Assembly: GCA_045660745.1 (NCBI GenBank)
Contig: JAZREJ010000042.1
Span: 20,439-84,438, forward strand
Length of the DNA stretch: 64,000 bases
From: RGIG6353 sp045660745
GTDB lineage: Bacteria > Bacillota > Clostridia > Oscillospirales > SIG627
Direction: 5' to 3'
Positions 31,607 through 40,150 of this stretch are shown piece by piece (the stretch's first letter is position 1; every line of letters starts with the position of its first letter). Position numbers and translations under genes: made by a program. The notes beneath the pieces are model-generated. The model did not search any database. It was given only the letters and a program-made list of their open reading frames with translations, and was not told the DNA's origin.

Positions 31607-33079
31607 TTATAATTTTTCAAAAGCTTTAACTATAGATTTGTATTGGTAACGTGCACCCGAAAGCTTTTTACTGTATACGGATTCAAAGTTGTTATTGTGT
31701 CCTGAAATCATCTGCTGAAGCGTGAACGAGAAGCCCAGCCATCCGTCGTAGATGTAGCCGAAGTCGAAGGTACGTCCGTTGAGTATAATGTCAAGTACTT
31801 CTTTGGATTCATTGTCACGAAGATATCTTGTCTTGAGCGCTATCTCATAGAAGGTGGGAACAACGGTCTTGTAGGTCTCGGCAGAGAGCGCCTCAACTAT
31901 CTTTCCAACGTAAGCAGTATCCTTGACGGTCTTGGGGATTGCAAGGGCGGTGTGATATCCGTCTGCCATAGTGTAATAATTGGTTTGATTTTCGTCGTAC
32001 TTGGGGTAGGGAAGGAGTCCGTACTCATCTTCGAAGTCACGGAAGCCTTCGCTTGAACAGGCGTGGAGTCCGATAGGAACGAAGATTACTTTCTTGGCGA
32101 GGAACATATCGGTAGGATAGGTTGTTCCGGATACCGCATCAGCATCATAGTAAACACCGCCTGTGTTATAAATGAGGTCGAAAATATCGTTTACAATATT
32201 ATTTATCTTGTCGGTCTTGATTGCCACCTGTGGGATTCCCTCCTCGTCCTTTTTGCAGACGGGATTGTCAAAAGCCCAAAGGTAAGTATTAATTGCCGAA
32301 CCATTTGAATGTGCCATTCCGTAGAAGTCGTTCATATCTCGTTTGTCGTTGCCGTCATCGGTATAAACACCCTTTACAAGCTCAAGGAGCTTATCAAAGG
32401 TCCATTTACCTTCAAGTGCAATCTTATAAAGATCGCCCATTTCATAGGAGGCGGCAAGATTTTTATTGAAGGCATAGCAATATGTGTTTGATATTGACGA
32501 CATATTAAAGTCAGAAACGGCAATGGGGCATACTCCATCAACTGTCAGCTCGTTCTTGGTGGCTTTTACCCACCAGGGCTTGTCAAAGTTTACGTTTTCT
32601 ATATCGTACCAGTTAAGGAAAAGCTTCTTTGTTACAAGTCTACCGGTATCTATTGTCATACCCATAAAAAGATCAAATTCATCCGAGCCGGCAAGAACTG
32701 TTTTTGAAACGTAGTCGGAGCATTCTCCGTAGGTTCCTGTATAAGCCAGTGTGAGCTTTACGTTAAAGCGGTTTTCGACGGCATCGTTGCGTGCGAAGTA
32801 AGCATCCTTCATGAGGTTGCCTTTATTGCGGTCTTCCTCTAGGACGTTGAATTCACTCGGATAGTGTGATACTATTCTGAACTCACGTCCTCCGAAGTCC
32901 TCTGCTTCAAGGTCATCGGAAACGAGACTTCTCTCGTAAAAGATGGATTCTTCTTCATACGTCTTTTTTTCGTATTTGCTGTTTGAGTCTTCGTCATTGC
33001 CATTTGAACAGGAGAAGAGGGCTACCGCGCAGCTTAAAGCCATCATCAGTGCGAGTGCGAAGCATAATGCTTTTTTCAT
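31607..33079 (-). CDS. extracellular solute-binding lipoprotein (sugar ABC type)
   Basis: 490 residues. Signal with lipobox ending LFSC (Cys near residue 28), then an acidic linker and a two-lobe binding-protein body (GGREFRIVSHYPSEF; FARNDAVENRFNVKLTL). It resembles large Firmicute family-1 solute-binding proteins for oligosaccharides. It should sit on the outer face of the membrane. No permease or ATPase gene is adjacent, so it must work with a transporter encoded elsewhere. It lies 26 bp downstream of the aminotransferase-like gene and probably shares its transcript. Confidence 0.85.
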   Translation of the reverse strand: MKKALCFALALMMALSCAVALFSCSNGNDEDSNSKYEKKTYEEESIFYERSLVSDDLEAEDFGGREFRIVSHYPSEFNVLEEDRNKGNLMKDAYFARNDAVENRFNVKLTLAYTGTYGECSDYVSKTVLAGSDEFDLFMGMTIDTGRLVTKKLFLNWYDIENVNFDKPWWVKATKNELTVDGVCPIAVSDFNMSSISNTYCYAFNKNLAASYEMGDLYKIALEGKWTFDKLLELVKGVYTDDGNDKRDMNDFYGMAHSNGSAINTYLWAFDNPVCKKDEEGIPQVAIKTDKINNIVNDIFDLIYNTGGVYYDADAVSGTTYPTDMFLAKKVIFVPIGLHACSSEGFRDFEDEYGLLPYPKYDENQTNYYTMADGYHTALAIPKTVKDTAYVGKIVEALSAETYKTVVPTFYEIALKTRYLRDNESKEVLDIILNGRTFDFGYIYDGWLGFSFTLQQMISGHNNNFESVYSKKLSGARYQYKSIVKAFEKL

Positions 33080-33105
33080 AGCTTTATTTTCCTTCCTTTT
33101 TATAT

Positions 33106-34362
33106 TTAGAGATTTGCTATTCTCTCTGTCTCTTTCAAGAATCTGTCGATATCCGCTTTTCCGTGGATATGAAGCGGAGAGATGCGTAGCGAATCCCCTA
33201 TGCCGAGGGCGTTAAGAATTCGCTTTGAATAGATGCTGTCGGCAAGACGTTCGCATACCGTGATATTGCTTTTCTGATACTCAAGTGCGGCATCCTTAAC
33301 GCTGATGTTCTTAAAGTCAAGCGATATAATGAGGTCGCGTTTTTCAAGAGGGAGGGTATCAAGAAGCACTCTTACGTTCTTTATGTGACGCAGGCCCGGT
33401 GCATCTTCACTGCCTTCAAGGAGGCGGTGGAGGAGTGCCATTTCCTGAAGCTTTATGCGTTTCATGCCTTCTTCCCAAAGCGCTTTTCGGTCGGTGACGC
33501 TTGAAAAATGTGCACCAATGTCGCAAACGTAGTTAATAATTTCAAGAGTTGCGGCAAAGTTTCCCGGGGTGCTCGTTCCGAGTGCAAAGGTTTCCGCAGG
33601 TTTTAGGATAAGCTTTCTGTGAGGAAGCTTTGCCACTCTGTCGGACACCCACGCAAAGCCGCATCCACGCACACCGAAAAATTTATACGGTCCGAAGTTC
33701 ATCCCGTCAACACCGAGCGCTTCCGCCTCCATGAGACAGTGGGGTGCATGCTGAACAGCATCCGAAATAATGTAAATGTTGGGATTTATTCTGCGCGCTA
33801 TCTTGACTATCTCTCCAATGTCCATGATAACTCCCGATGCGTTGGAGGCACTCATAATGCTCAAAAGACAGGTATTCTCGTCAACAAGCGCTTCAACCGC
33901 GTCCAAATCTATTCCGCCTGACGTTTTATTGGCTGGGATGACACGAAGCTCCTTCCCTGTCTTGCTTGCGTAGTATTCCACCGCGTCAAAAGCCGATGGA
34001 TGCTCAAGGCTTGATACAACGACATTGGTTCCGTGTGCGTTTTCAAGAATTATTTCCACCATATGGAACATGGTCTGAGAAGCTGTAAGCTCGGTGATAA
34101 GCGCACCGCCCTTCGCACCGAACATTATTTCGATGATCTGCTTTGTTACGTCATCGACAAGACTTCTTAGGTCAAGTGCTCTGGGGTGAGATCTTTCCGG
34201 ACAATCAGGATATCGCTCGAAAAAAGCTTTTGCTTCAACGCTTTTTTTAAGCCTTAGAGCACCTCCGGCATTATCTAAGAAAAGGTTTCCTTCGTCGGGA
34301 AAGTAGAATTTGTCTTTTAAAAGTTTTGTGTATTCTTCATCAAAGAATATTTTGTTGTTCAT
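33106..34362 (-). CDS. class V aminotransferase (cysteine desulfurase/epimerase-like)
   Basis: 418 residues, PLP enzyme of fold type I. FLDNAGGALRL at the N-terminus, TASQTMFHMVEII, SSLEHPSAFDAVEYYA, ISDAVQHAPH (Asp for the pyridine nitrogen) and FGPYKFFGVRG with the Schiff-base Lys. Similar to the SufS/isopenicillin-epimerase group, but with no sulfur-acceptor partner gene nearby, so a cluster-specific amino-sugar or amino-acid conversion is possible. Divergent from an AraC regulator, which probably controls it. Confidence 0.82.
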   Translation of the reverse strand: MNNKIFFDEEYTKLLKDKFYFPDEGNLFLDNAGGALRLKKSVEAKAFFERYPDCPERSHPRALDLRSLVDDVTKQIIEIMFGAKGGALITELTASQTMFHMVEIILENAHGTNVVVSSLEHPSAFDAVEYYASKTGKELRVIPANKTSGGIDLDAVEALVDENTCLLSIMSASNASGVIMDIGEIVKIARRINPNIYIISDAVQHAPHCLMEAEALGVDGMNFGPYKFFGVRGCGFAWVSDRVAKLPHRKLILKPAETFALGTSTPGNFAATLEIINYVCDIGAHFSSVTDRKALWEEGMKRIKLQEMALLHRLLEGSEDAPGLRHIKNVRVLLDTLPLEKRDLIISLDFKNISVKDAALEYQKSNITVCERLADSIYSKRILNALGIGDSLRISPLHIHGKADIDRFLKETERIANL

Positions 34363-34442
34363 ATTTCACCTGTAAGTTGTTTTGTTAAGATAAGAATAAC
34401 ACTATGTATTTGAAATGTAAATTGAAAAAAGCTTTATTAATA

Positions 34443-34471
34443 TTGCAAAAACTGTAAAAATGTGTTATTAT
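34443..34471 (+). promoter_or_regulatory. promoter of the AraC gene, leaderless
   Basis: TTGCAA (34443-34448), 17 bp, TATTAT (34466-34471). The expected start of transcription (about 34478) coincides with the ATG at 34479, and no Shine-Dalgarno lies upstream. Confidence 0.65.
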
Positions 34472-34478
34472 AGCAAGT

Positions 34479-35282
34479 ATGGAAAAGCTTTTAGATAATG
34501 AATTTGAATGGGGCGGTATTTCATTTTTTTATTCTAATGGCGGCAAGGTGCGTGAACGGCGAATACACACGCGTTACGAAATGACACGGCTTTTGGGAGG
34601 AGAGGTCGTATTTATGTCGGAAAAGCATCGACTGCCACTTAAAAAGGATACCCTTCTTTTGATACCCAAGGATACGTATCATACTTTCGATTACAAAAGA
34701 ATAGACGATTTTGAAAGAACGGTAATATTCTTTGATACCGACGGAGTGCTTGCACCTATTGCGACCCGACTTACAGACATCATGGTTATCGAGGAGCCGG
34801 AAAGAATATCAAAAAAGCTTCTTGACGAGCTTGTTGAAATATTAAAGACTTCGCGTCCCGATAGGGAGCAGATGCTTTCGGCTTATTCTCTTTTTCTGAG
34901 CGTCCTTATCCGCGAAACCTCAAAAAAGTGTATGAAGTATGCCCATGAAAGAACGAGTGTTGTTTCTGATGCTGTAGACTATATAAATGATAATCTTTCC
35001 TCACGGCTTGATATAGAGCTGCTCTCGGGACTGCTTCATATGTCCGAATCTGCCTTTGCGCATCTTTTTAAAAGAGAGCTTGGAATGACTCCGCACAAAT
35101 ATATAGAGGAAAAAAGACTGTATCTTGCAAAGAGGCTTATTGCTGAAGGAGGGAAGCCGTCGAAAATATATTCCGAGTGCGGATGGAGCGACTATTCATC
35201 GTTTTATAAGGCGTTTCGTAAAATGTTTGGATATTCGCCGTCTGACCGCATAAACGGTATTGAAAAAAACTTTGATATATGA
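34479..35282 (+). CDS. AraC-family transcriptional regulator
   Basis: 267 residues. The N-terminal cupin-like sensor (about 20-110; HTRYEMTRLLGGEVVF, LLLIPKDTYHTFDY) is followed by two helix-turn-helix motifs (about 165-265; LDIELLSGLLHMSESAFAH, then YSECGWSDYSSFYKAFRKMF). Such regulators sense a sugar and activate adjacent operons. Divergent from the aminotransferase/solute-binding pair and upstream of the SGNH-HAD-SASA operon, either or both of which may be targets. The start codon appears to lie at the 5' end of the mRNA. Confidence 0.9.
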   Translation: MEKLLDNEFEWGGISFFYSNGGKVRERRIHTRYEMTRLLGGEVVFMSEKHRLPLKKDTLLLIPKDTYHTFDYKRIDDFERTVIFFDTDGVLAPIATRLTDIMVIEEPERISKKLLDELVEILKTSRPDREQMLSAYSLFLSVLIRETSKKCMKYAHERTSVVSDAVDYINDNLSSRLDIELLSGLLHMSESAFAHLFKRELGMTPHKYIEEKRLYLAKRLIAEGGKPSKIYSECGWSDYSSFYKAFRKMFGYSPSDRINGIEKNFDI

Positions 35283-35288
35283 TACAAT
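35260..35288 (+). promoter_or_regulatory. promoter of the SGNH-HAD-SASA operon
   Basis: TTGAAA (35260-35265), 17 bp, TACAAT (35283-35288), overlapping the 3' end of the AraC gene. Confidence 0.7.
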
Positions 35289-35309
35289 TTTCCAAAAGGA
35301 GTTGATAAT

Positions 35310-36035
35310 GTGAAAATCAGCGAAAAAATTAATCTTGATTACTGGGGACTTATCGAGCACGGTCCTATCAACATTGTAGCCTTTGGTGACAGCGTTACCC
35401 ACGGAGCGGTGGCACAGGGCGAGATAAATTACGAAACGGTTTACTGGAACAGGCTCAAGAACAAGATACTTGAGGTTCGAAACTACGTTCCCGTAAATGT
35501 TATAAATGCAGGCATTGGCGGCATTACTGCGTCGATGTCGCTTGAAAGAATGGACTCTCAGGTACTTTCTCACAATCCCGATCTTATCATTGTTTGTTTT
35601 GGGCTTAATGACGTAAATGCGGGATATGATACTTACATAAACGCGATGAGAACTATCTTCGACAAGGCACTCGCGAGTGGAGCTGAGGTTATTTTTATGA
35701 CCCCGAATATGTTCAACACAAGCGTTGCCGAGGACACTCCGAAGGAGCATTACGAGTATGCAAAAATCACCTGCGAAATGCAGAAAAACGGAAAGTTCGA
35801 CAAGTACATATACGGAGCGCGTGATTTGGCTCTTGAAATGGGAGTTGAGGTCTGCGATTGCTACAGTGCGTGGAAGAAGCTTTCCGAAAAGGAGGACGTG
35901 ACTTACCTTCTTGCAAATCGCATAAACCATCCCACAAAGGAAATGCACGAGCTTTTCGCACAGATGCTCTTTGATACAATATTCAAGGATAAGACCGACG
36001 TGAAAGACGAAGAAAGTACTATGTACAAGGGGTAA
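35310..36035 (+). CDS. SGNH/GDSL hydrolase (esterase)
   Basis: 241 residues. Block I NIVAFGDSVTHGAVA with the catalytic Ser, block II NAGIGGITASM, block III VCFGLNDVN and block V NRINHPTKEMH with Asn/His instead of the usual D-x-x-H. Cytoplasmic (no signal). It probably removes acyl groups from sugars. GTG start with AAGGAG 8 nt upstream. First gene of a three-gene operon, 2 bp before the HAD gene. Confidence 0.85.
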   Translation: MKISEKINLDYWGLIEHGPINIVAFGDSVTHGAVAQGEINYETVYWNRLKNKILEVRNYVPVNVINAGIGGITASMSLERMDSQVLSHNPDLIIVCFGLNDVNAGYDTYINAMRTIFDKALASGAEVIFMTPNMFNTSVAEDTPKEHYEYAKITCEMQKNGKFDKYIYGARDLALEMGVEVCDCYSAWKKLSEKEDVTYLLANRINHPTKEMHELFAQMLFDTIFKDKTDVKDEESTMYKG

Positions 36036-36037
36036 AT

Positions 36038-36685
36038 ATGAAGCATTATATTTTCGATTTTGACGGAACGCTCGTTGACTCAATGCCTTATTGGTCAAGA
36101 AAAATGCTCAGAGTCTTAGAGCTTAACGGGGCAACCTATCCTCCCGATATCATAAAGATACTCACTACTCTCGGAGACCGCGGAAGTGCAAATTATTTTC
36201 GCGAGGTGCTTGGAGTTAAGGCAAGCGTCGAGACTCTTTTTGCACAGATGGATGAGTACGCACTTCCCTGTTACAGGGATGAGATAGTTTTGAAGGAAGG
36301 GGCACTTGACTATCTTAACTATCTCAAGGGTGAATGCTATAGCCTGAACGTGCTCACGGCAAGTCCCCATAAGATGCTCGATCCCTGTCTTAAAAGAAAC
36401 GGGGTGTGGGAGCTTTTTGACAACGTGTGGAGCACCGACGATTTCGGGCTCCCAAAATCCGACGTGAAAATATATCATGAGGTTGCACAAAAACTCGGTA
36501 TAAAGACCGAGGAAGCCGCTTTCTTTGACGATAATATTGATGCTGTAAAAACGGCAAAGGCATCGGGAATGCGTACGGTTGCCATTTATGATGCATCGGC
36601 AGAGAGTTTTAAGAGCGAGCTCCAAGAAATTGCGGACGTGTACGTTGTAAGACTTTCGGAGCTTTGCGGAAAGGAGATAAAATGA
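36038..36685 (+). CDS. HAD-superfamily phosphatase (beta-phosphoglucomutase/phosphoglycolate type)
   Basis: 215 residues. FDFDGTLVDSM (nucleophile and acid Asp), a helical cap (about 20-85), motif II NVLTASP, Lys in GLPKSDVKIY and motif IV FFDDNIDAVKTAKASG. A soluble sugar-phosphate phosphatase or mutase. ATGA overlap with the SASA gene. Function within the cluster could be removal of phosphate from a dead-end sugar phosphate (inference). Confidence 0.88.
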   Translation: MKHYIFDFDGTLVDSMPYWSRKMLRVLELNGATYPPDIIKILTTLGDRGSANYFREVLGVKASVETLFAQMDEYALPCYRDEIVLKEGALDYLNYLKGECYSLNVLTASPHKMLDPCLKRNGVWELFDNVWSTDDFGLPKSDVKIYHEVAQKLGIKTEEAAFFDDNIDAVKTAKASGMRTVAIYDASAESFKSELQEIADVYVVRLSELCGKEIK

Positions 36686-37437
36686 TACATTCGTTTTTGC
36701 TTATAGGTCAGTCCAATGCTGCGGGCAGAGGATTTCCGTCGGAGGTTGAGCCTATTGTTAACGATAAAATAAAGGTGCTTCGAAACGGACGCTGGTGGAA
36801 GGCGTACACTCCATATAACCCCGACAGAGTTACGGCAGGTGTAAACCTTATGGAAAGCTTTTGCGACCTTTACTCAAAGGAGCACCCCGACGTGGAGGTC
36901 GGAGTAATTCCGTGCGCCGACGGAGGTACAAGCCTCGATCAGTGGCGAGAGGGTGGAGTCCTTTTTGACCATGCCTGTTATATGACGCGTCTTGCTCAGC
37001 GCTCGTCAACCGTTGTTGGAATCATCTGGCATCAGGGCGAGAGTGACAGCTATGACGAGACCTATCCCGTTTACGAAGAAAAGCTTACCAAAATAATGAA
37101 TGCCCTCAGAACCACTCTCGGACTTGAGGACGTACCTATAATCGTGGGAGGGCTTGGCGATTATCTTGCGAATTACGTCTGCCCCTATATTTCAAAAAAA
37201 TACGTTTTTGTAAACGAAGCTCTTAAGTCTTTTACTAAAAACGTACCCCTTTCAGCATTTGTATCGGCAGAAGGACTCTGTGCCAATCCCGATAATCTTC
37301 ACTTTTCAGCAAAGTCGCTTCGTGAGTTTGGAGAACGATATTATGCTGAGTTTTTGAAGATAGAAAAAAAGGACAGGGTCTTTGAAAACAAACCCTTGCC
37401 CTTTAATGCCTCAAGAGGAGATCTTGAGAGCCTTTAA
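36682..37437 (+). CDS. SASA-type (sialate O-acetylesterase-like) esterase
   Basis: 251 residues. HSFLLIGQSNAAGRG with the nucleophile Ser, PCADGGTSLDQWR, IIWHQGESD (block III), and NPDNLHFSAKSLREFGERY with the catalytic His. This is the DUF303/SASA pattern of sialate 9-O-acetylesterases and plant-polysaccharide acetyl esterases. No signal peptide. Starts by ATGA overlap with the HAD gene, with GGAAAGGAG just before. Its end overlaps the convergent LysR gene by 4 bp. Confidence 0.86.
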   Translation: MIHSFLLIGQSNAAGRGFPSEVEPIVNDKIKVLRNGRWWKAYTPYNPDRVTAGVNLMESFCDLYSKEHPDVEVGVIPCADGGTSLDQWREGGVLFDHACYMTRLAQRSSTVVGIIWHQGESDSYDETYPVYEEKLTKIMNALRTTLGLEDVPIIVGGLGDYLANYVCPYISKKYVFVNEALKSFTKNVPLSAFVSAEGLCANPDNLHFSAKSLREFGERYYAEFLKIEKKDRVFENKPLPFNASRGDLESL

Positions 37438-38273
37438 CGTTGTATAGCTTTAAGATAGTTTAAAAAGTGCTCCAAATTTTTGTGGGCACTTTTATTTTTG
37501 TAATATGCGTGGACAACGTAGCGCTCGTTGAAGTCCGCAATGTCAAGATATGCAACACCCTCATTCCCATCATTTTCTCTGCCCAACCCGATTCCCATAC
37601 CTGAGGCTATCATTTTGTCGTGACAGGTGATATCGTTGATGCGCGCCACCACCTTGGGGGTAAAGCCTGCGTGACGGCAGGTTCGTACAAGCATTCGATG
37701 CATGTTACTGTTGTCACCGAGAGATATGAACGGCTGAGATCGAAGCGCTCTAAGGGTTATTTTTTTGCCGATCAGAGGACTATTGATGCTTGCCTTGAAG
37801 CGAATGCGCATATCGAAAAGCTCAAAGCTATCGTATTCCGAATATATATTGCTTTTTTCATCTATTATAATGTCGTATTTATCAAGCTCGGTCTCCGAAA
37901 AGTCAAACACAGTATCAAAAGATACCTTAGGGTGTCTTTTCGTGTATGCTATTATAGCATCTGTTATATCACGACGCATGGCACGTACCAGCATTTTGAT
38001 CTCTCGGCTTTCGTCTCTGGGTGATGTGAGCAACTCAACAGCTCCGTCAAGCTCAAAAAATACTGTCGAGAGGGTCTCCTTAAATTTTTTTCCGTTTTCG
38101 TTGAGGACGATCCTGTTGCAGGTACGGTCGAAGAGTGAGCACCCAAGCTCCTGTTCAAGCCTCTTGACGGATGCCGATACCGATGTGGTAGGCACCATAT
38201 ATTTCTCCGCCGTCCTTGAAAAGCTTTCGGAGTTAGCGCTTTCCAAAAAATATCTCAGCTGTAAAATTTCCAT
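37434..38273 (-). CDS. LysR-family transcriptional regulator
   Basis: 279 residues. The N-terminal winged HTH (LQLRYFLESANSESFSRTAEKYMV, then TTSVSASVKRLEQELGCSLF) and a substrate-binding domain from about 88 are complete. Divergent from the ornithine-cyclodeaminase-like gene with 133 bp between, the classic LysR arrangement, so that gene is its most likely target. Leftward promoter TTGCTT, 17 bp, TAAAAT at complement 38304-38332. Confidence 0.92.
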   Translation of the reverse strand: MEILQLRYFLESANSESFSRTAEKYMVPTTSVSASVKRLEQELGCSLFDRTCNRIVLNENGKKFKETLSTVFFELDGAVELLTSPRDESREIKMLVRAMRRDITDAIIAYTKRHPKVSFDTVFDFSETELDKYDIIIDEKSNIYSEYDSFELFDMRIRFKASINSPLIGKKITLRALRSQPFISLGDNSNMHRMLVRTCRHAGFTPKVVARINDITCHDKMIASGMGIGLGRENDGNEGVAYLDIADFNERYVVHAYYKNKSAHKNLEHFLNYLKAIQR

Positions 38274-38349
38274 AATGATCCACCTTTTTATGTCTTTTTA
38301 TTATTTTACTATAACTTTAAAGATAAAGCAAGTACTATTTAGATGATTA

Positions 38350-38378
38350 TTTACGTTTTGGTATATCGGTGTTATTAT
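38350..38378 (+). promoter_or_regulatory. promoter of the ornithine-cyclodeaminase-like gene
   Basis: TTTACG (38350-38355), 17 bp, TATTAT (38373-38378). Weak -35, as expected for a LysR-activated promoter. Confidence 0.65.
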
Positions 38379-38406
38379 AGAAGAAATATTTTAAGGAGAT
38401 TTTAAA

Positions 38407-39426
38407 ATGAAACATGAAGTAATATTTTTAAATAATGCCGCAATGGATGAGTTGGGAGTGGCTTCGATGTCGGATGTAATGCATGATGTGGAGAGAGTTT
38501 ATACTCTAACGTCCGAAGGGGATGTTATATCTCCCGGAAAGTGTGTTATGCGTTGGGGAGAGACTGTAGAGGACGAAAACGTTCTCGGCAGAATAAACGC
38601 AATGCCCGGTTATATAGGCGGAGAATATGACATGGCGGGTATAAAGTGGATAGGAAGCGGTCCGCAGAACTACAAGAAAGGGCTTCCCCGTGCAAGCGTT
38701 ACAGTGATCCTGAATGATCCCGATACAAAGCTGCCGCTCTGCTTTGCTGACGGCACAAAAGTCAGTACCATGAGAACGGGGGCTTCAGGAGGAGTTGCCA
38801 TCAAGTATCTTGCAAAAAGCAACGCTGAGGTCATGCTGATATGCGGAGCAGGTGCTCAAGCTCCCACCCAGCTTGAAGCCGCCCTTATTGCAAGACCCTC
38901 GCTTAAGAAGCTTTACGTTTACGATATTCGCCCCGAAAATGCAGAAAGATTTGCAGTTGCCACAAGAGAAAAGTATGCGGACCTTGAGGTGATCGTGACT
39001 TCCGATATTGAAAAAGCAACAAGAGACAGTGATATAATCGACTGCGTTACCCTTGCAAGCGAGCCGTTTATTAAGGGTCAGTGGCTTAAGCGCGGCGCAC
39101 TTGTCATGAATATGGCGGATTACGAGGTAGACCGCGAGTGTGTGAAGCGTGCAGATAAGGTGGTTGTTGACTACTGGGAGAGCGTTAAGCACAGAATGAT
39201 AAGTACAGTCGCACTTATGTGGCGTGATGGAGAATTTTCGGACGATGCGCTTCACGCAGAGATGGGCGAGATAGTACGTGGAATAAAAGCTCCGCGTGAG
39301 AATGACGAGGAGATAATCTACTTCAACGCCGTGGGAGCGGGAATAATGGATATAGCTGTTACAGCGCGCGCCTACAAAAATGCCATTAAAACAGGAAAAG
39401 GCATCAGTCTTTTGTTTTGGGAGTAA
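38407..39426 (+). CDS. ornithine cyclodeaminase/mu-crystallin family protein
   Basis: 339 residues. The family core KVSTMRTGASGGVAIKYLA and Rossmann loop LICGAGAQAPTQLEA (NAD(P)-binding) are present, as is ADGTKVST. Members act as ornithine cyclodeaminase, alanine dehydrogenase or imine/ketimine reductases, and some are annotated as tyramine oxidase subunit B. The active-site Asp of true ornithine cyclodeaminases is not obvious, so I infer an imine-reducing dehydrogenase. Transcribed alone, divergent from a LysR gene. Confidence 0.82.
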   Translation: MKHEVIFLNNAAMDELGVASMSDVMHDVERVYTLTSEGDVISPGKCVMRWGETVEDENVLGRINAMPGYIGGEYDMAGIKWIGSGPQNYKKGLPRASVTVILNDPDTKLPLCFADGTKVSTMRTGASGGVAIKYLAKSNAEVMLICGAGAQAPTQLEAALIARPSLKKLYVYDIRPENAERFAVATREKYADLEVIVTSDIEKATRDSDIIDCVTLASEPFIKGQWLKRGALVMNMADYEVDRECVKRADKVVVDYWESVKHRMISTVALMWRDGEFSDDALHAEMGEIVRGIKAPRENDEEIIYFNAVGAGIMDIAVTARAYKNAIKTGKGISLLFWE

Positions 39427-39432
39427 AAAATT

Positions 39433-39466
39433 ATGACAATATTCTTGCGAGAATATTGTCATTTTT
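39433..39466 (+). terminator. terminator overlapping the next promoter
   Basis: ATGACAATATTCT-TGCG-AGAATATTGTCAT followed by T4. Its 3' arm contains the -35 of the next promoter. Confidence 0.88.
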
Positions 39467-39484
39467 ATTATTGTGTAGTATAAT
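39456..39484 (+). promoter_or_regulatory. promoter of the SGNH-MATE-deacetylase operon
   Basis: TTGTCA (39456-39461), 17 bp, TATAAT (39479-39484). Transcription starts near 39491, so an in-frame TTG at 39488 is not used. Confidence 0.78.
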
Positions 39485-39535
39485 AAGTTGAACGCTTTTA
39501 TCGTTTCTTACAGTGTGAAAGGGAACAGACAAATA

Positions 39536-40150
39536 ATGAGTAGCTTTACATATGAAAAAAACGACATAACTACCCCTCTTGAGACCTATGAGTGGGACAA
39601 CGTGTGGATAGAGCATGCAAATGACGAAAAGGAGAGGCAGAGAGTTTTGTATATCGGGGATTCTATCTCTTGCGCTACAAGACTTAAAGCAACGGCAGAA
39701 ACGGGAAAGAGAATACTTTTTGACGGCTACGGCACGTCGAAGGCACTTGACAACCCGTTTTTTGAGGAATCCATAAGGCTCTTTGCAAGGCAGGAGCCTG
39801 AAAAACGAATTGCGGTAATATTCAATAACGGCCTTCACGGATGGCATCTCGATGAAGCGTCTTATGAATATTGGTATGAGAAGGCGGTGCGCTTCTTGCT
39901 TGAAGAGTTCAAAGGCACTCCCGTATATCTTCTCCTCACAACTCACACGGCAAAGCCCGAGCGTAATGCAAGAACGATTGTACGAAATGGGGCGGTTTTG
40001 AAAATTGCGGAAAAGTATTCGCTTCCCGTCATTGACCTTTATACTGTGTCTTTGGAGAATGAAACACTTCTCTCTTGTGACGGAGTGCACTTTACGGATG
40101 AAGGCTATCTGCTTTTAGCAAAGGAAATTTTAAAGGAAATAGACAAATGA
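39536..40150 (+). CDS. SGNH-hydrolase-like protein
   Basis: 204 residues. RVLYIGDSISCATR with the candidate nucleophile Ser, FNNGLHGWHLDE in the block III position, and CDGVHFTDEGYLLLAKEI with the Asp-x-x-His pair: an SGNH esterase/lipase fold. No signal peptide. AAAGGG lies 12 nt before the ATG (weak). ATGA overlap with the MATE gene. First gene of a probable five-gene operon ending at the EamA gene (39536-44175). Confidence 0.8.
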   Translation: MSSFTYEKNDITTPLETYEWDNVWIEHANDEKERQRVLYIGDSISCATRLKATAETGKRILFDGYGTSKALDNPFFEESIRLFARQEPEKRIAVIFNNGLHGWHLDEASYEYWYEKAVRFLLEEFKGTPVYLLLTTHTAKPERNARTIVRNGAVLKIAEKYSLPVIDLYTVSLENETLLSCDGVHFTDEGYLLLAKEILKEIDK

